Shown: piece by piece, positions 1-10,677 of the stretch
Layout: every line of letters begins with the position of its first letter
Position numbering within the stretch: position 1 is the stretch's first letter
From: Colwellia sp. Arc7-635
GTDB lineage: Bacteria; Pseudomonadota; Gammaproteobacteria; Enterobacterales; Alteromonadaceae
NCBI RefSeq assembly: GCF_003971255.1
Contig: NZ_CP034660.1
Coordinates: 2,542,001-2,606,000, forward strand
Reading direction: 5' to 3'
Length of the DNA stretch: 64,000 bases
The notes under the pieces: generated by a model
Told to the model about the DNA's origin: nothing
Databases searched by the model: none
Seen by the model: the letters and a program-made list of their open reading frames with translations, nothing else
Program-made: the position numbers and the translations under genes

Positions 1-60
1 CTACTCCTATATTTAATTAAGTGATTTATTGAGTACTTTCTTTGTCATCAAGCTACGTCA

Positions 61-1068
61 TTAATCGGTATTAAGTAATTGCTTAAATTCTTGCCAATGA
101 ATACCTTGCTGTGAACTCGGACGCCGCTTATTCTTCAGCGTTAAATCAGTAGCCGAATTAATATTTATATTAGTGTCTAAATCATTGACGAGATCAGAAG
201 CTAGGCCGGCATTTTCATCTAACGCCGAACATTGCTGACTAGCTTGTTCAAGCTGTTCAGTGAGTGTTGCAACCCTTAATTGTTCGGCCTGATAAACATT
301 GATTATTTCTGCCGATACTGACACCGCAACTTCAATCGGCAACTTACCACCAACATCTGCTAAGCCAATAGGGCAATTCATTCTTGCCACTTGCGTTTGA
401 TCAATATCTCGATGTTTATAGCGTTGCTGGAAGCGTCGCCACTTAGTATCTGAAGCAATTAAACCTAAATAATGGAAGTCTGCGCGTTTGAGCACCGCTT
501 GTGATATTGCAAAATCCATTTGATGATTATGTGTCATGACAATGAAATAGCTATTTTCAGCCATACTCGCTACTTCATCTTCTGGCGTTTCACTGACCAC
601 TTTTTCAACATTATGATAACGTTCAACATCTTCAGGAAACTGCTCGGCTCGGCTATCTACCCAAGTTACTTTACAAGGCAACTGCGCGAGTATTGGCACT
701 AACGCTTTAGCCACATGACCAGCGCCAAAGAGCATTATATTAACGCCCGTTGCCGCAAAACATTCAAATAAAACCGTCGCATTACCACCACAGCACTGCC
801 CTAAATGACTGCCCAATTGAAAATGCTCTATATGTTGCGCATTGTGTTGAGCATTTTTAGCGACATCAAGCATTTTTTTGGCGTATTTAAGCGCTTTATA
901 CTCCAGATGACCACCGCCAATAGTGTCAAAAATATCGTCATTACTGATCACCATTTTGGTGCCACTATTTCTTGGCGTTGAGCCAGAAACACCCACCAAG
1001 GTCACTAACACATAGGCTTGACCTTGCTGGCTTAATTTATGGGCGGCGCTGCTCCAATTTATGATCAT
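61..1068 (-). CDS. xdhC: XdhC, xanthine dehydrogenase maturation factor
   Basis: XdhC-family proteins deliver sulfurated molybdenum cofactor to xanthine dehydrogenase before it folds. The 335-residue protein has the N-terminal XdhC/CoxI domain, with a CCGG-containing stretch near residue 93, and a C-terminal Rossmann domain with the nucleotide-binding motif LFGAGHVAKAL near residue 113. The last 70 residues are a less conserved tail. It is the third gene of xdhA-xdhB-xdhC, starting 11 bases after the xdhB stop with an AGGAAAT ribosome site. The family assignment is strong. The cofactor-delivery role is known for the family and is supported here by the operon position. Confidence 0.93.
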   Translation of the reverse strand: MIINWSSAAHKLSQQGQAYVLVTLVGVSGSTPRNSGTKMVISNDDIFDTIGGGHLEYKALKYAKKMLDVAKNAQHNAQHIEHFQLGSHLGQCCGGNATVLFECFAATGVNIMLFGAGHVAKALVPILAQLPCKVTWVDSRAEQFPEDVERYHNVEKVVSETPEDEVASMAENSYFIVMTHNHQMDFAISQAVLKRADFHYLGLIASDTKWRRFQQRYKHRDIDQTQVARMNCPIGLADVGGKLPIEVAVSVSAEIINVYQAEQLRVATLTEQLEQASQQCSALDENAGLASDLVNDLDTNININSATDLTLKNKRRPSSQQGIHWQEFKQLLNTD

Positions 1069-1079
1069 AGTGATATTTC

Positions 1080-3509
1080 CTAAGCTTGCGCTTGTTGCTT
1101 GATAGCTTCAACAGCCCACAGCACGCGCTCTGGTGTCGCTGGGGTATCAAGTTTCGGGCTCAATTTATGATCAGAAACACTAGAGATAGCATCTTTAAGC
1201 GCTGACCAAACCGATATACCTAACATAAATGGCGGTTCACCGACGGCTTTTGAATTATAAATGGTCTGTTCACGATTTGGATCGTCAGGCACAAGCGTGA
1301 CTCTAAAATCAGCAGGTGTATCACTAATGGCCGGAATTTTATACGTTGCAGGATTATTAGATAATAATCGCCCTTGCTCATTCCAGACTAATTCTTCGGT
1401 TGTTAGCCAACCCATACCTTGAATAAATGCCCCTTCAATCTGACCAATATCAATCGCCGGATTTAATGAATGGCCAACATCATGCAAGATATCAGCACGC
1501 AGTACTTTGTATTCACCTGTTAACGTATCAATTAATACTTCTGATACTGCTGCGCCAGTTGAGTAATAGAAAAACGGTCGGCCTTTGCCACTCGCCCGAT
1601 CAAAATAAATTTTTGGTGTTTTATAAAACCCGGTTGACGATAGCGACACTCGCCCCATGTAGGCTTGTTGTACAAACTCAGCAAAGGAGAATGTTTCGGT
1701 GCCTATCAGTACTTGGCTATCTTTAAAAGTAACCTCAGTGTTGTTTACTGCGTATTTTTCACAAGCAAACGCTATCAGGCGTGTTTTAATGATTTTAGCC
1801 GCTGCTTGTGCGGCCTTACCGTTTAAATCAGTGCCCGATGACGCTGCAGTTGGCGAAGTGTTTGGCACTTTATCGGTACGCGTTGCAGACACGCCAACCG
1901 TATCAACATTCACTTGAAACTCTTCTGCGACAATCTGGGCTACTTTGGTGTATAAACCTTGGCCCATTTCGGTGCCGCCATGGTTTAAATGAATCGTACC
2001 GTCGGTATAGATGTGCACTAAAGCGCCAGCTTGATTTAAATGCTGTACGGTAAATGAAATACCGAATTTCACGGGTGTTAAGGCAATGCCCTTTTTCAAT
2101 ATGCTGTTTTCACTATTAAACTGTGTAATGCTTGCACGACGCGCTTGGTAGTCAGAACTTTGCTCTAATGACGTAATTAATTCTGCCATTTTATTATGTT
2201 CGACAATCTGATGATAATGGGTTTCGTTACGTTCATCTTTACCGTATAAATTTATTTTACGGATCTCTAATGGGTCTTTACCCAGATGACGAGCAATGTC
2301 GTCCATCACCATTTCGATAGTCATCATGCCCTGCGGTCCGCCAAAACCACGATAGGCGGTATGCGAAACGGTATTTAATTTACAACGATTACCGGTTACG
2401 GTTGCTTGATCTAAAAAGTAAGCATTATCAGAATGAAACATTGCTCTATCGACAATAGCGTCTGACAAATCAGGCGAGTAACCACAGTTACCATTGACTT
2501 CAATATTAATGCCCTTAATTTGCCCGTTACTATCAAAACCCACATGATAATTATTTTCGAACGGATGACGTTTACCTGTCATACACATATCATCTGAGCG
2601 ACTCAGTTTAAACTTCACTGGACGCTTGGTTTCATTTGACAACAATGCGGCAATGCACGCCCAAGGCGCAGCTTGAGTTTCTTTACCACCAAAACCACCG
2701 CCCATTCTGCGAGTATCAACCACGACTTTATTCAGTGGGATACCGAGTACTTCGGCCACTAATTTTTGTACTTCGCTAGGATGTTGTGATGATGAGAATA
2801 CCGTCATACCACCATCTTCATTTGGCTCAGCGGTAGATATTTGTCCTTCAAGGTAAAAGTGCTCTTGTCCACCGACTGAAATTTCGCCGGATAGCTGATG
2901 CTCAGCTTGTAAAATGGCAGAGGCAGAATCACCACGCGTCATACTAAATGGCGGACGAACGAAGCTTTGTTTGGCTAAGGCATCTTTTACTGTCAGTACC
3001 GCAGGCAGTTCTTCATATTCAATATTTGCAAGTTTAACAGCACGCCTGGCTAAATCATGGCTTGTCGCCGCAACAGCAAAGATGGGTTGACCGACGTATT
3101 CAACTTTACCAATCGCCAATACCGGATCGCCGGGAAATACCGGTCCAATATCAGTATGTCCTGGTACATCATCAACCGTGATCACCGCAAATACACCTTC
3201 AGCCGCCCTAACAGCAGATAAATCGATACTTTTAATGAGACCATGAGCAATGCTACTTTGCCCAACGGCGGCATGTAACTGTCCTTGCAGGTTTGGTCTG
3301 TCGTCAATATAGAGCGCTTCACCACTGACATGCTTATCAGCACTTTCGTGCTTTTTAGAGCGGCCTACGCCACCTAAACCAATATTATTGGCTGCAACAA
3401 CACTTGATGCATCATTGACATTGTTACTAGCTTTATTAACACAATCTTCAGCAGCATTGTCTTTACTTAACGTGTTGTCGGCGTGTTTTGTATCTATAAG
3501 GCTACGCAT
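1080..3509 (-). CDS. xdhB: XdhB, molybdopterin-binding subunit of xanthine dehydrogenase
   Basis: Large subunit of the two-subunit xanthine dehydrogenase, which oxidises hypoxanthine to xanthine and xanthine to urate in the cytoplasm. The 809 residues carry the usual molybdopterin contacts: GGFGGKE, AYRGFGGPQG, TEMGQG, and near the C terminus AVGEPPF, whose glutamate is the catalytic base in this family. About 50 polar N-terminal residues precede the first conserved segment (GRSKKHESADKHVSGEA), making the protein slightly longer than usual. Its ATG overlaps the xdhA stop by 8 bases, so the subunits are probably translationally coupled. Confidence 0.95.
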   Translation of the reverse strand: MRSLIDTKHADNTLSKDNAAEDCVNKASNNVNDASSVVAANNIGLGGVGRSKKHESADKHVSGEALYIDDRPNLQGQLHAAVGQSSIAHGLIKSIDLSAVRAAEGVFAVITVDDVPGHTDIGPVFPGDPVLAIGKVEYVGQPIFAVAATSHDLARRAVKLANIEYEELPAVLTVKDALAKQSFVRPPFSMTRGDSASAILQAEHQLSGEISVGGQEHFYLEGQISTAEPNEDGGMTVFSSSQHPSEVQKLVAEVLGIPLNKVVVDTRRMGGGFGGKETQAAPWACIAALLSNETKRPVKFKLSRSDDMCMTGKRHPFENNYHVGFDSNGQIKGINIEVNGNCGYSPDLSDAIVDRAMFHSDNAYFLDQATVTGNRCKLNTVSHTAYRGFGGPQGMMTIEMVMDDIARHLGKDPLEIRKINLYGKDERNETHYHQIVEHNKMAELITSLEQSSDYQARRASITQFNSENSILKKGIALTPVKFGISFTVQHLNQAGALVHIYTDGTIHLNHGGTEMGQGLYTKVAQIVAEEFQVNVDTVGVSATRTDKVPNTSPTAASSGTDLNGKAAQAAAKIIKTRLIAFACEKYAVNNTEVTFKDSQVLIGTETFSFAEFVQQAYMGRVSLSSTGFYKTPKIYFDRASGKGRPFFYYSTGAAVSEVLIDTLTGEYKVLRADILHDVGHSLNPAIDIGQIEGAFIQGMGWLTTEELVWNEQGRLLSNNPATYKIPAISDTPADFRVTLVPDDPNREQTIYNSKAVGEPPFMLGISVWSALKDAISSVSDHKLSPKLDTPATPERVLWAVEAIKQQAQA

Positions 3510-4959
3510 AATTAACTACTCGTGTTGCGATATTTCTGTTTTGTAATTCTAAATAACATTTTTGTAATAAGTTTTGTGCTACTTTCATTCGATACTGATC
3601 AGAGGCACGCACATCAGACATCGGCTGAAAGTCTTGAGTTAGCGCCAATTGCGCGGCGGCAATACTCTCGCTGCTCAGCGGTTTATTTAATAACGCGGCT
3701 TCGCATTGCTTAGCACGCATCGGAATACCCGCCATACCGCCAAAGGCGATACGAACATTGGTAGCAACATTGTCATCAAATTCGATGAAAAAGGCAGCGA
3801 GCACCGCAGAAATATCATCATCAATACGTTTTGAAATCTTATAGAGCTTTAAAATCTGGCCTGCTTTTGCTTTTGGAATATAGATATCTTTAATAAACTC
3901 AGCGTCTTTCAAAACTGTTTTTTTATAGCCAACAAAAAAGTCTTCTACGGCAATTTTACGTACGCTATCACCACGTTGCAGGGTCATTTCGGCCCCTAAA
4001 GCGATAAGCGCTGGTGGCATATCACCAATGGGAGAAGCATTACCAATATTGCCACCTAAAGTACCATTATTACGAATTTGTCTTGAGCCTATGCGTTCGA
4101 TCATTTCACCAAGCTCATGATATTCATCATGTAACATCGGGGTAAATTCACTGTAAGGCACTGCTGAGCCAATAATAAACTCTTGTTCATTATTTTCTAA
4201 AGTCTGTAATTCAACAACATCACCTAAGGAAATTAAGTTTTCAATAGTCGCTAGATTCTGTGTCACCGATAAGGCTAAATCTGTCGCCCCAGCCACCAAG
4301 GTAGCATTAGGTTTATCTAGCAATGCTTTTGCTAATTCCGCCACATTTTTCGGCGCATAATAACTATGTTGGGTATTTGAGAGCATCGCTGAGGGTAACA
4401 GTGTGAAAGCATTAAGCTGTTTCAGCGTTTGCTGATAATGCTGGGCAAAAGAGTCTTCTTCTGCATGCTCGCTCGACACTAAAGCGGCATCAATGATTGA
4501 GCGATATCCGGTGCAGCGACATAGGTTACCGGCTAGCGCCTCTAACACTTCCGCTCGACTAGGGCGATTATTCTGCTTGTGTAGTGCGAATGACGACATC
4601 ACAAAACCAGGGGTACAAAATCCACATTGCGAGCCATGATTATCGACCATTGCTTGTTGAACGTGATGTAATTTGGCCCCTTGTTTTAAATGTTCTACCG
4701 TGATCAATTGTTTGCCGTGCAAACTACCAACAAAACTAATACACGCATTTATCGATTTATAGTTCAGTGCTTGATTATTATTTGTAAGTTCTGCAATAAC
4801 GACAGTACAAGCGCCACAATCACCGGAAGCACAGCCCTCTTTGGTGCCATTATTAAAACGCTGTTCACGCAAATACTTCAGCACAGTTAAATTGGGATCT
4901 ATGTTCTCAATCGTCACAACGTCGTTGTTCAATAAGAAACACACTGTATTTTTTGTCAT
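3502..4959 (-). CDS. xdhA: XdhA, iron-sulfur/FAD subunit of xanthine dehydrogenase
   Basis: Small subunit that passes electrons from the molybdenum centre through two 2Fe-2S clusters to FAD and NAD+. The N-terminal plant-type ferredoxin domain has the cysteine set GCASGDCGACTVV, and the second cluster domain has CGFCTPG and CRCTGYRSI. An FAD-binding domain follows, with LVAGATDLAL and the GGNIGNASPIGD loop. The 485 residues match the fused Fe-S/FAD subunits of proteobacterial XdhA. It is the first gene of the minus-strand operon. The spacer upstream carries a perfect palindrome and four 10-base repeats that could be regulatory. Confidence 0.95.
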   Translation of the reverse strand: MTKNTVCFLLNNDVVTIENIDPNLTVLKYLREQRFNNGTKEGCASGDCGACTVVIAELTNNNQALNYKSINACISFVGSLHGKQLITVEHLKQGAKLHHVQQAMVDNHGSQCGFCTPGFVMSSFALHKQNNRPSRAEVLEALAGNLCRCTGYRSIIDAALVSSEHAEEDSFAQHYQQTLKQLNAFTLLPSAMLSNTQHSYYAPKNVAELAKALLDKPNATLVAGATDLALSVTQNLATIENLISLGDVVELQTLENNEQEFIIGSAVPYSEFTPMLHDEYHELGEMIERIGSRQIRNNGTLGGNIGNASPIGDMPPALIALGAEMTLQRGDSVRKIAVEDFFVGYKKTVLKDAEFIKDIYIPKAKAGQILKLYKISKRIDDDISAVLAAFFIEFDDNVATNVRIAFGGMAGIPMRAKQCEAALLNKPLSSESIAAAQLALTQDFQPMSDVRASDQYRMKVAQNLLQKCYLELQNRNIATRVVNYA

Positions 4960-5040
4960 AACCGCTTCCGTTGTTTGTATGGTGTTTAGATTTTAAAGAT
5001 ATCGATATTCAAGGCTTTCAAATATATCAGAATATAAACC

Positions 5041-5054
5041 TGACACAAGTGTCA
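5041..5054. promoter_or_regulatory. Palindrome upstream of xdhA (possible operator)
   Basis: TGACACAAGTGTCA is a perfect two-fold symmetric sequence 82 bases upstream of the xdhA start. Its size and position suit a dimeric repressor or activator of purine genes. No regulator gene lies next to it, so the protein that might bind is unknown. Confidence 0.4.
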
Positions 5055-5135
5055 ATTTATATTTTGAGCTTTTATTATTGGCAGCAAAATAAGCTTTAAC
5101 GCTACTCTCACCCTTTAAAACTCAAATCTATTCCG

Positions 5136-5175
5136 ACTAAATCGAACTAAATCAGACCAAATCTGACCAAATTAA
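5136..5175. repeat. Four imperfect 10-base tandem repeats
   Basis: Four consecutive decamers (actaaatcga, actaaatcag, accaaatctg, accaaattaa) share the core ACYAAAT. The spacing is one helical turn, about 180-215 bases upstream of xdhA. They could be a phased protein-binding array or chance slippage. Confidence 0.5.
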
Positions 5176-5761
5176 AGTCACTTAAAACAATACAGACCGA
5201 TTAAGATCAATTAATGAAAAGGCCATAAACACATCTTAGACAAATTATAATAAAGGAAATTGATCTTGCGAGAATATTTACACCCACTTATTGAGAAAAG
5301 ATAGCGAGCAGATATTAGCGGTGAATTAGATAGTACTTAAATGGGTAACAGTTAAAAATAGAGAGGCTTAAAATGAGACGTAAAGAAGCTAGAGATACCG
5401 CTTTATCGAAATGGTGCATTCGTATTTTATCCATAAAAGCGGTAGATAAATTTAGGTTGTTGCTGCAATAGGGTTATATACCCGAACCACTTGAAGATGC
5501 ATAAGGCATGCTCGTTATAAGGATTTGAATTTTCTATTCTCTTTTATTAACTCACTTAAATTCCATACACCTAGTCCCTGGGCATTTAAAGTAGTCAAAC
5601 AAAGGAAATGTCACTATTTAGCAATAAAACTGCACTGAGCATACTATTTAGTTCATGTTCGACTAGATAATTCTGGCTTTATAATATCTATACTTCATGA
5701 TAAAACATCGACAAAATGCTTTTTTAATGGCACTTAGTCGATGCTGATGAGCGAGGGGTGA

Positions 5762-6604
5762 TTAGTTTTTCGGGCGAATAAATGGCATATGTCTATTCAC
5801 ATCTTTATAGAGTAAATATCTGAACGGACCTGGTCCACCGGCATAACAAGACTGCGGACAAAAAGCACGTAGCCACATAAAATCGCCAGCTTCAACTTCA
5901 ACCCATTCGCCGTTAAGGTGATAAACCGCTTTGCCTTCTAAAACATAGAGTCCATGTTCCATCACATGCGTTTCATCAAAAGGAATGACACCACCAGGCT
6001 CGAAAGTAACGATATTAACGTGCATATCGTGACGCATATCTGACTGCTCAGTAAAGCGCGTTGTTTTCCATACCCCCTCAGTATTTGGCATTGCAATCGC
6101 TTCAACATCATTATCGCTGGTCACAAAAGCTTCAGGAGCGTCAATACCTTCAACAAATTGATAAGCTTTGCGGATCCAATGAAATTTCACCTGTTTGTCG
6201 CTATTGTTTTTAACTGTCCATTGACACCCAGGTGGTAAATAAACGTAACCACCGGTGCTCAGATGATGGTTAGTACCTTCAATATTGACATCCATTTCAC
6301 CTTCTACCACAAAAAGTACCGCTTGGGCACTTTCATCTAGTTCAGGTTTTTCAGAGCCACCGCCCGCCCCCACTTCAACGATATATTGAGAAAATGTTTC
6401 TGAGAAACCACTTAATGGCCGCGCAATAACCCACATGCGCATATTTTCCCAGAACGGTAAATAACTGATCACAATGTCGGTCAGCACACGTTTTGGAATA
6501 ATGGCATAAGATTCGGTGAAAATAGCTCTATCGGATATCAATTGCGTCTGCGGTGGCAATCCTCCCGTAGGAGCATAGTAGGTATGTTTGCTTGACATGA
6601 TCAT
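5762..6604 (-). CDS. allE: AllE, (S)-ureidoglycine aminohydrolase
   Basis: Bicupin enzyme of the ureide pathway that converts (S)-ureidoglycine, formed from allantoate, to ureidoglycolate and ammonia. The 280-residue protein has an N-terminal cupin (the stretch around GEMDVNIEGTNHHLSTGGYV) and a C-terminal cupin whose metal-ligand region reads FDETHVMEHGLYVLEGKAVY, with E and H residues placed as in YlbA/AllE. The N-terminal segment YYAPTGGLPPQT is typical of the family. It stands alone, 800 bases downstream of the xdh operon on the same strand, consistent with a shared purine-degradation role. Allantoinase and allantoate amidohydrolase are not in the window. Confidence 0.88.
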   Translation of the reverse strand: MIMSSKHTYYAPTGGLPPQTQLISDRAIFTESYAIIPKRVLTDIVISYLPFWENMRMWVIARPLSGFSETFSQYIVEVGAGGGSEKPELDESAQAVLFVVEGEMDVNIEGTNHHLSTGGYVYLPPGCQWTVKNNSDKQVKFHWIRKAYQFVEGIDAPEAFVTSDNDVEAIAMPNTEGVWKTTRFTEQSDMRHDMHVNIVTFEPGGVIPFDETHVMEHGLYVLEGKAVYHLNGEWVEVEAGDFMWLRAFCPQSCYAGGPGPFRYLLYKDVNRHMPFIRPKN

Positions 6605-7128
6605 TATTTCCTTGATTTTACGACTTCAATAGCATGTTCTGAAATTAATAAAGAGGCTTTATCGATAGCATGTAATCATCGAGATAATAGCTATTTTATT
6701 GTTCAACGCCAGTGGTTATTTTATTTAAAGCATATCCCAATCGGACAGCGATCAAAACAGAATGTTTAAATTGAAGTGTAATATAGCGCTAAATAACGAT
6801 AGAAGTGACGAGGTTAGTGGTGGCTATTATGTTGAGTTAATGAGAGTGGTTTGAAAAGTCATTGCTATAAAAAGGCTTGCCTAACATGAAGTAAATATTT
6901 AAATAATCAATTTACTTACAAATAGTTAGCTGCAGAAAGTTAACGACAACCAGTTAACTAAAAACAGTTGCTACAAAATCATTAAAAATCCTTAGAAAGG
7001 ATAGTTACCGACGAATTAGCGACGGTAACTATTGTCAATTGCGAGTGACTGACCAATAAATGATTATCGTAGTTCAGCACCTCAAGACGGTTTTTATCCT
7101 AACAATAACGATAATGTTAGTTTGCTAA
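6605..7128. other. Spacer between allE and fghA
   Basis: AT-rich stretch without a credible gene. The only clear structure is a perfect 10-base inverted repeat, ATAGTTACCG at 7001-7010 and CGGTAACTAT at 7023-7032, with a 12-base loop and no U-run on either side. It could be a weak terminator or an mRNA-stabilising hairpin downstream of fghA. Confidence 0.45.
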
Positions 7129-7968
7129 TTATTTCTTCAAGTGCTCTGCATGAAAGCGCAAATGTTCTTCAATAAATGAAGAGATAAAATAATAACTGTG
7201 GTCATAACCTTCGTGAATATTCAACACCAGTGGATAGCTATTACTTTCTGCAGCGGCCAATAACGTTTCTGGCTTTAATTGCTCAGTTAAAAAGTCATCC
7301 GCGCCACCTTGATCAACTTTAGCAGGAATAAATTGCTTTGCTTTTCGCATCAATTCACTCGCGTCATGATCATACCAAGTCGCTTTATCTTTCCCCAAAT
7401 AAGCCGTAAAGGCTTTTTTGCCCCAAGGCGCATTAATTGGATTACAAATAGGGCTAAATGCCGACATTGAGCTATAGCGTTCAGGATTACGCATCGCAAT
7501 TGTTAAAGCGCCATGTCCGCCCATAGAATGACCGCTAATTGCGCGTTTATCTGAGACAGGAAAGGTAGCTTCAATTAGCGCGGGCAATTCATCAACGATA
7601 TAATCATACATTTGATAATGGCGATGCCACGGTGCTTGCGTCGCGTTAACATAAAAGCCAGCACCTTGACCCAAATCGTAACCATCATCGTTGGCAACAT
7701 CATCACCACGAGGACTGGTATCTGGTGCCACAATAGCAATACCTAATTCAGCCGCCATACGTTGCGCGGCTGCTTTTTGCATAAAGTTTTCATCGCTACA
7801 GGTTAGTCCTGAAAGCCAATATAAAACCGGCACTTTGTTAGCACTTGATGCTTGCGGTGGTAAATAAATGGCAAAGCGCATGGCACAATTTAATGTTTTA
7901 GATTGATGACTATATTGTTTGTGCCAGCCACCAAAACTTTTATTAACGCTTATGTTTTCAATTGTCAT
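7129..7968 (-). CDS. fghA: S-formylglutathione hydrolase
   Basis: Hydrolyses S-formylglutathione to formate and glutathione, the second step of glutathione-dependent formaldehyde detoxification. This 279-residue serine hydrolase of the esterase D family has the nucleophile elbow [10 protein letters not shown] near residue 150 and the catalytic histidine in [10 protein letters not shown] near the C terminus; the oxyanion region [13 protein letters not shown] is also typical. A TGAGG ribosome site precedes the ATG. It lies 92 bases downstream of the dehydrogenase gene on the same strand, with a strong hairpin in between. Confidence 0.94.
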   Translation of the reverse strand: MTIENISVNKSFGGWHKQYSHQSKTLNCAMRFAIYLPPQASSANKVPVLYWLSGLTCSDENFMQKAAAQRMAAELGIAIVAPDTSPRGDDVANDDGYDLGQGAGFYVNATQAPWHRHYQMYDYIVDELPALIEATFPVSDKRAISGHSMGGHGALTIAMRNPERYSSMSAFSPICNPINAPWGKKAFTAYLGKDKATWYDHDASELMRKAKQFIPAKVDQGGADDFLTEQLKPETLLAAAESNSYPLVLNIHEGYDHSYYFISSFIEEHLRFHAEHLKK

Positions 7969-7985
7969 AGTAAAACCTCAATAGA

Positions 7986-8021
7986 TTTCCCCCTTTATAC
8001 TTTCGTAATAAAAGGGGGAAA
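7986..8021 (-). promoter_or_regulatory. C5/G5 hairpin between frmA and fghA
   Basis: TTTCCCCCTTT (7986-7996) and AAAGGGGGAAA (8011-8021) form a perfect 11-base stem with a 14-base loop, just ahead of the fghA ribosome site. No U-run follows on the minus strand, so a processing, stability or attenuation element is more likely than a terminator. Confidence 0.6.
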
Positions 8022-8060
8022 CAAAGCACGAGTCGAATTAATATTTAAGAAAAATATAAA

Positions 8061-9632
<1,572 letters not shown>

Positions 9633-10508
9633 ATGCAATGGGAAGGGATCAGCGAATTTGTTTATGTCGCCGAAAATGACAGTTTCACTGTGGCGTCAAA
9701 AAAAATGGCCATCTCGACCGCACAAGTCAGCCGCCAGATCAGTGCTTTGGAAAAGCGATTAAGCATTAAACTATTCTATCGAACAACACGAAAAGTTTCT
9801 CTAACAGAAGAAGGCCGTGTGTTTTATCAGCATTGTAGAAGTGTGCTTGATGGGCTTGATGCAGCAGAACGCGCTATTACTAATTTGCAATCGAAGCCAC
9901 AAGGTAAAATTAAGCTAACCGCCCCCGTTACCTATGGCGAACAACAGATTCTTCCGCTAGTAAATAATTTTGTTGCTCAATATGGCGATGTAGAAGTATC
10001 CGCTTATTTAAGTAATCGAAAAGTCGACTTAGCGGAAGATGGCTATGACTTAGCTATTCGTCTGGGTAAATTAAGCGACTCATCGATGATGGCGAAAAAG
10101 CTCGGCACTCGAACGAACTATCTTTGCGCATCACCACATTATCTTGATAAACATGGTATACCACATTCCATATCTGAGCTAAGTAAACACAGCTGTTTGC
10201 TAGGTACACTAGACTATTGGAGCTTTAGCGAGCAAAACAAAGAAAAAAGCATTCGTGTTTCTGGTCGATTACGTTACAACAGTGGCTACAGTCTCACCGA
10301 TGCAGCACTGAAAGGTTTAGGTATCGTACAGTTGCCTGACTATTATGTGCAGCAGCATCTACAAAGTGGAAAGCTTGTGACATTGTTAGATAATTACCGC
10401 GCCCCTGATGAGGGTATTTGGGCTGTTTATCCACATAATCGCCATTTATCTCCGAGAATAAGACTATTAGTCGATTACTTAGCTGAACAATTAAGCCAGG
10501 CAGATTAA
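9633..10508 (+). CDS. LysR-family transcriptional regulator
   Basis: LysR-type regulator of 291 residues. The N-terminal winged helix-turn-helix occupies about residues 1-60 (FTVASKKMAISTAQVSRQIS, then FYRTTRKVSLTEEG), followed by a linker helix and a periplasmic-binding-protein-like effector domain starting near KPQGKIKLTAPVTYGEQ. It resembles the CrgA/DsdC-like branch with short spacing. It is divergent from the formaldehyde genes frmA-fghA, so control of that operon is possible but not shown. A long perfect inverted repeat at its stop codon acts as a likely terminator. Confidence 0.9.
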   Translation: MQWEGISEFVYVAENDSFTVASKKMAISTAQVSRQISALEKRLSIKLFYRTTRKVSLTEEGRVFYQHCRSVLDGLDAAERAITNLQSKPQGKIKLTAPVTYGEQQILPLVNNFVAQYGDVEVSAYLSNRKVDLAEDGYDLAIRLGKLSDSSMMAKKLGTRTNYLCASPHYLDKHGIPHSISELSKHSCLLGTLDYWSFSEQNKEKSIRVSGRLRYNSGYSLTDAALKGLGIVQLPDYYVQQHLQSGKLVTLLDNYRAPDEGIWAVYPHNRHLSPRIRLLVDYLAEQLSQAD

Positions 10509-10553
10509 ATCAGTAACCATCTAAAATCAGTACTTTAGATGGTTACTGATTTA
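10506..10553 (+). terminator. Perfect 20-base stem at the end of the LysR gene
   Basis: The two arms, 10506-10525 and 10534-10553, are perfectly complementary with an 8-base loop. The left arm begins at the TAA stop codon itself. There is no strong U-run, so it may work as a 3' stabiliser or bidirectional barrier as much as an intrinsic terminator. Confidence 0.65.
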
Positions 10554-10574
10554 GCCCAAGTAAATGCTTTACAT

Positions 10575-10616
10575 AGTACGACTGAAATAGTACGACTGAA
10601 ATAGTACGACTGAAAT
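10575..10616. repeat. Three exact 14-base tandem repeats
   Basis: AGTACGACTGAAAT is repeated three times without change at 10575-10588, 10589-10602 and 10603-10616, between the convergent ends of two LysR genes. Exact identity suggests recent slippage, and the copy number could vary between strains. Confidence 0.85.
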
Positions 10617-10677
10617 AGCGCGAGCGTAATCTAAGCTTTTTTATTTACATAAAGCCTATTTCACTGGCGCACTATCA

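Larger units (their letters stand above)
4960..5761. other. Spacer upstream of xdhA
   Basis: This 800-base stretch holds no convincing gene. It has the 14-base palindrome at 5041-5054 and the four 10-base repeats at 5136-5175, both on the xdhA side. A 32-codon open frame at 5373-5471 on the plus strand starts after a GAGAGG-like site but matches nothing I recognise. The part near the allE stop has no clear terminator. Confidence 0.5.

Noticed and set aside
5373-5471. 32-codon open frame in the spacer upstream of xdhA
   Set aside because: It has a plausible ribosome site but no recognisable family and a composition like the spacer, so it is only noted.
10575-10616. Repeat array that might be taken for CRISPR
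   Set aside because: The units are directly adjacent with no spacers and there are no cas genes.
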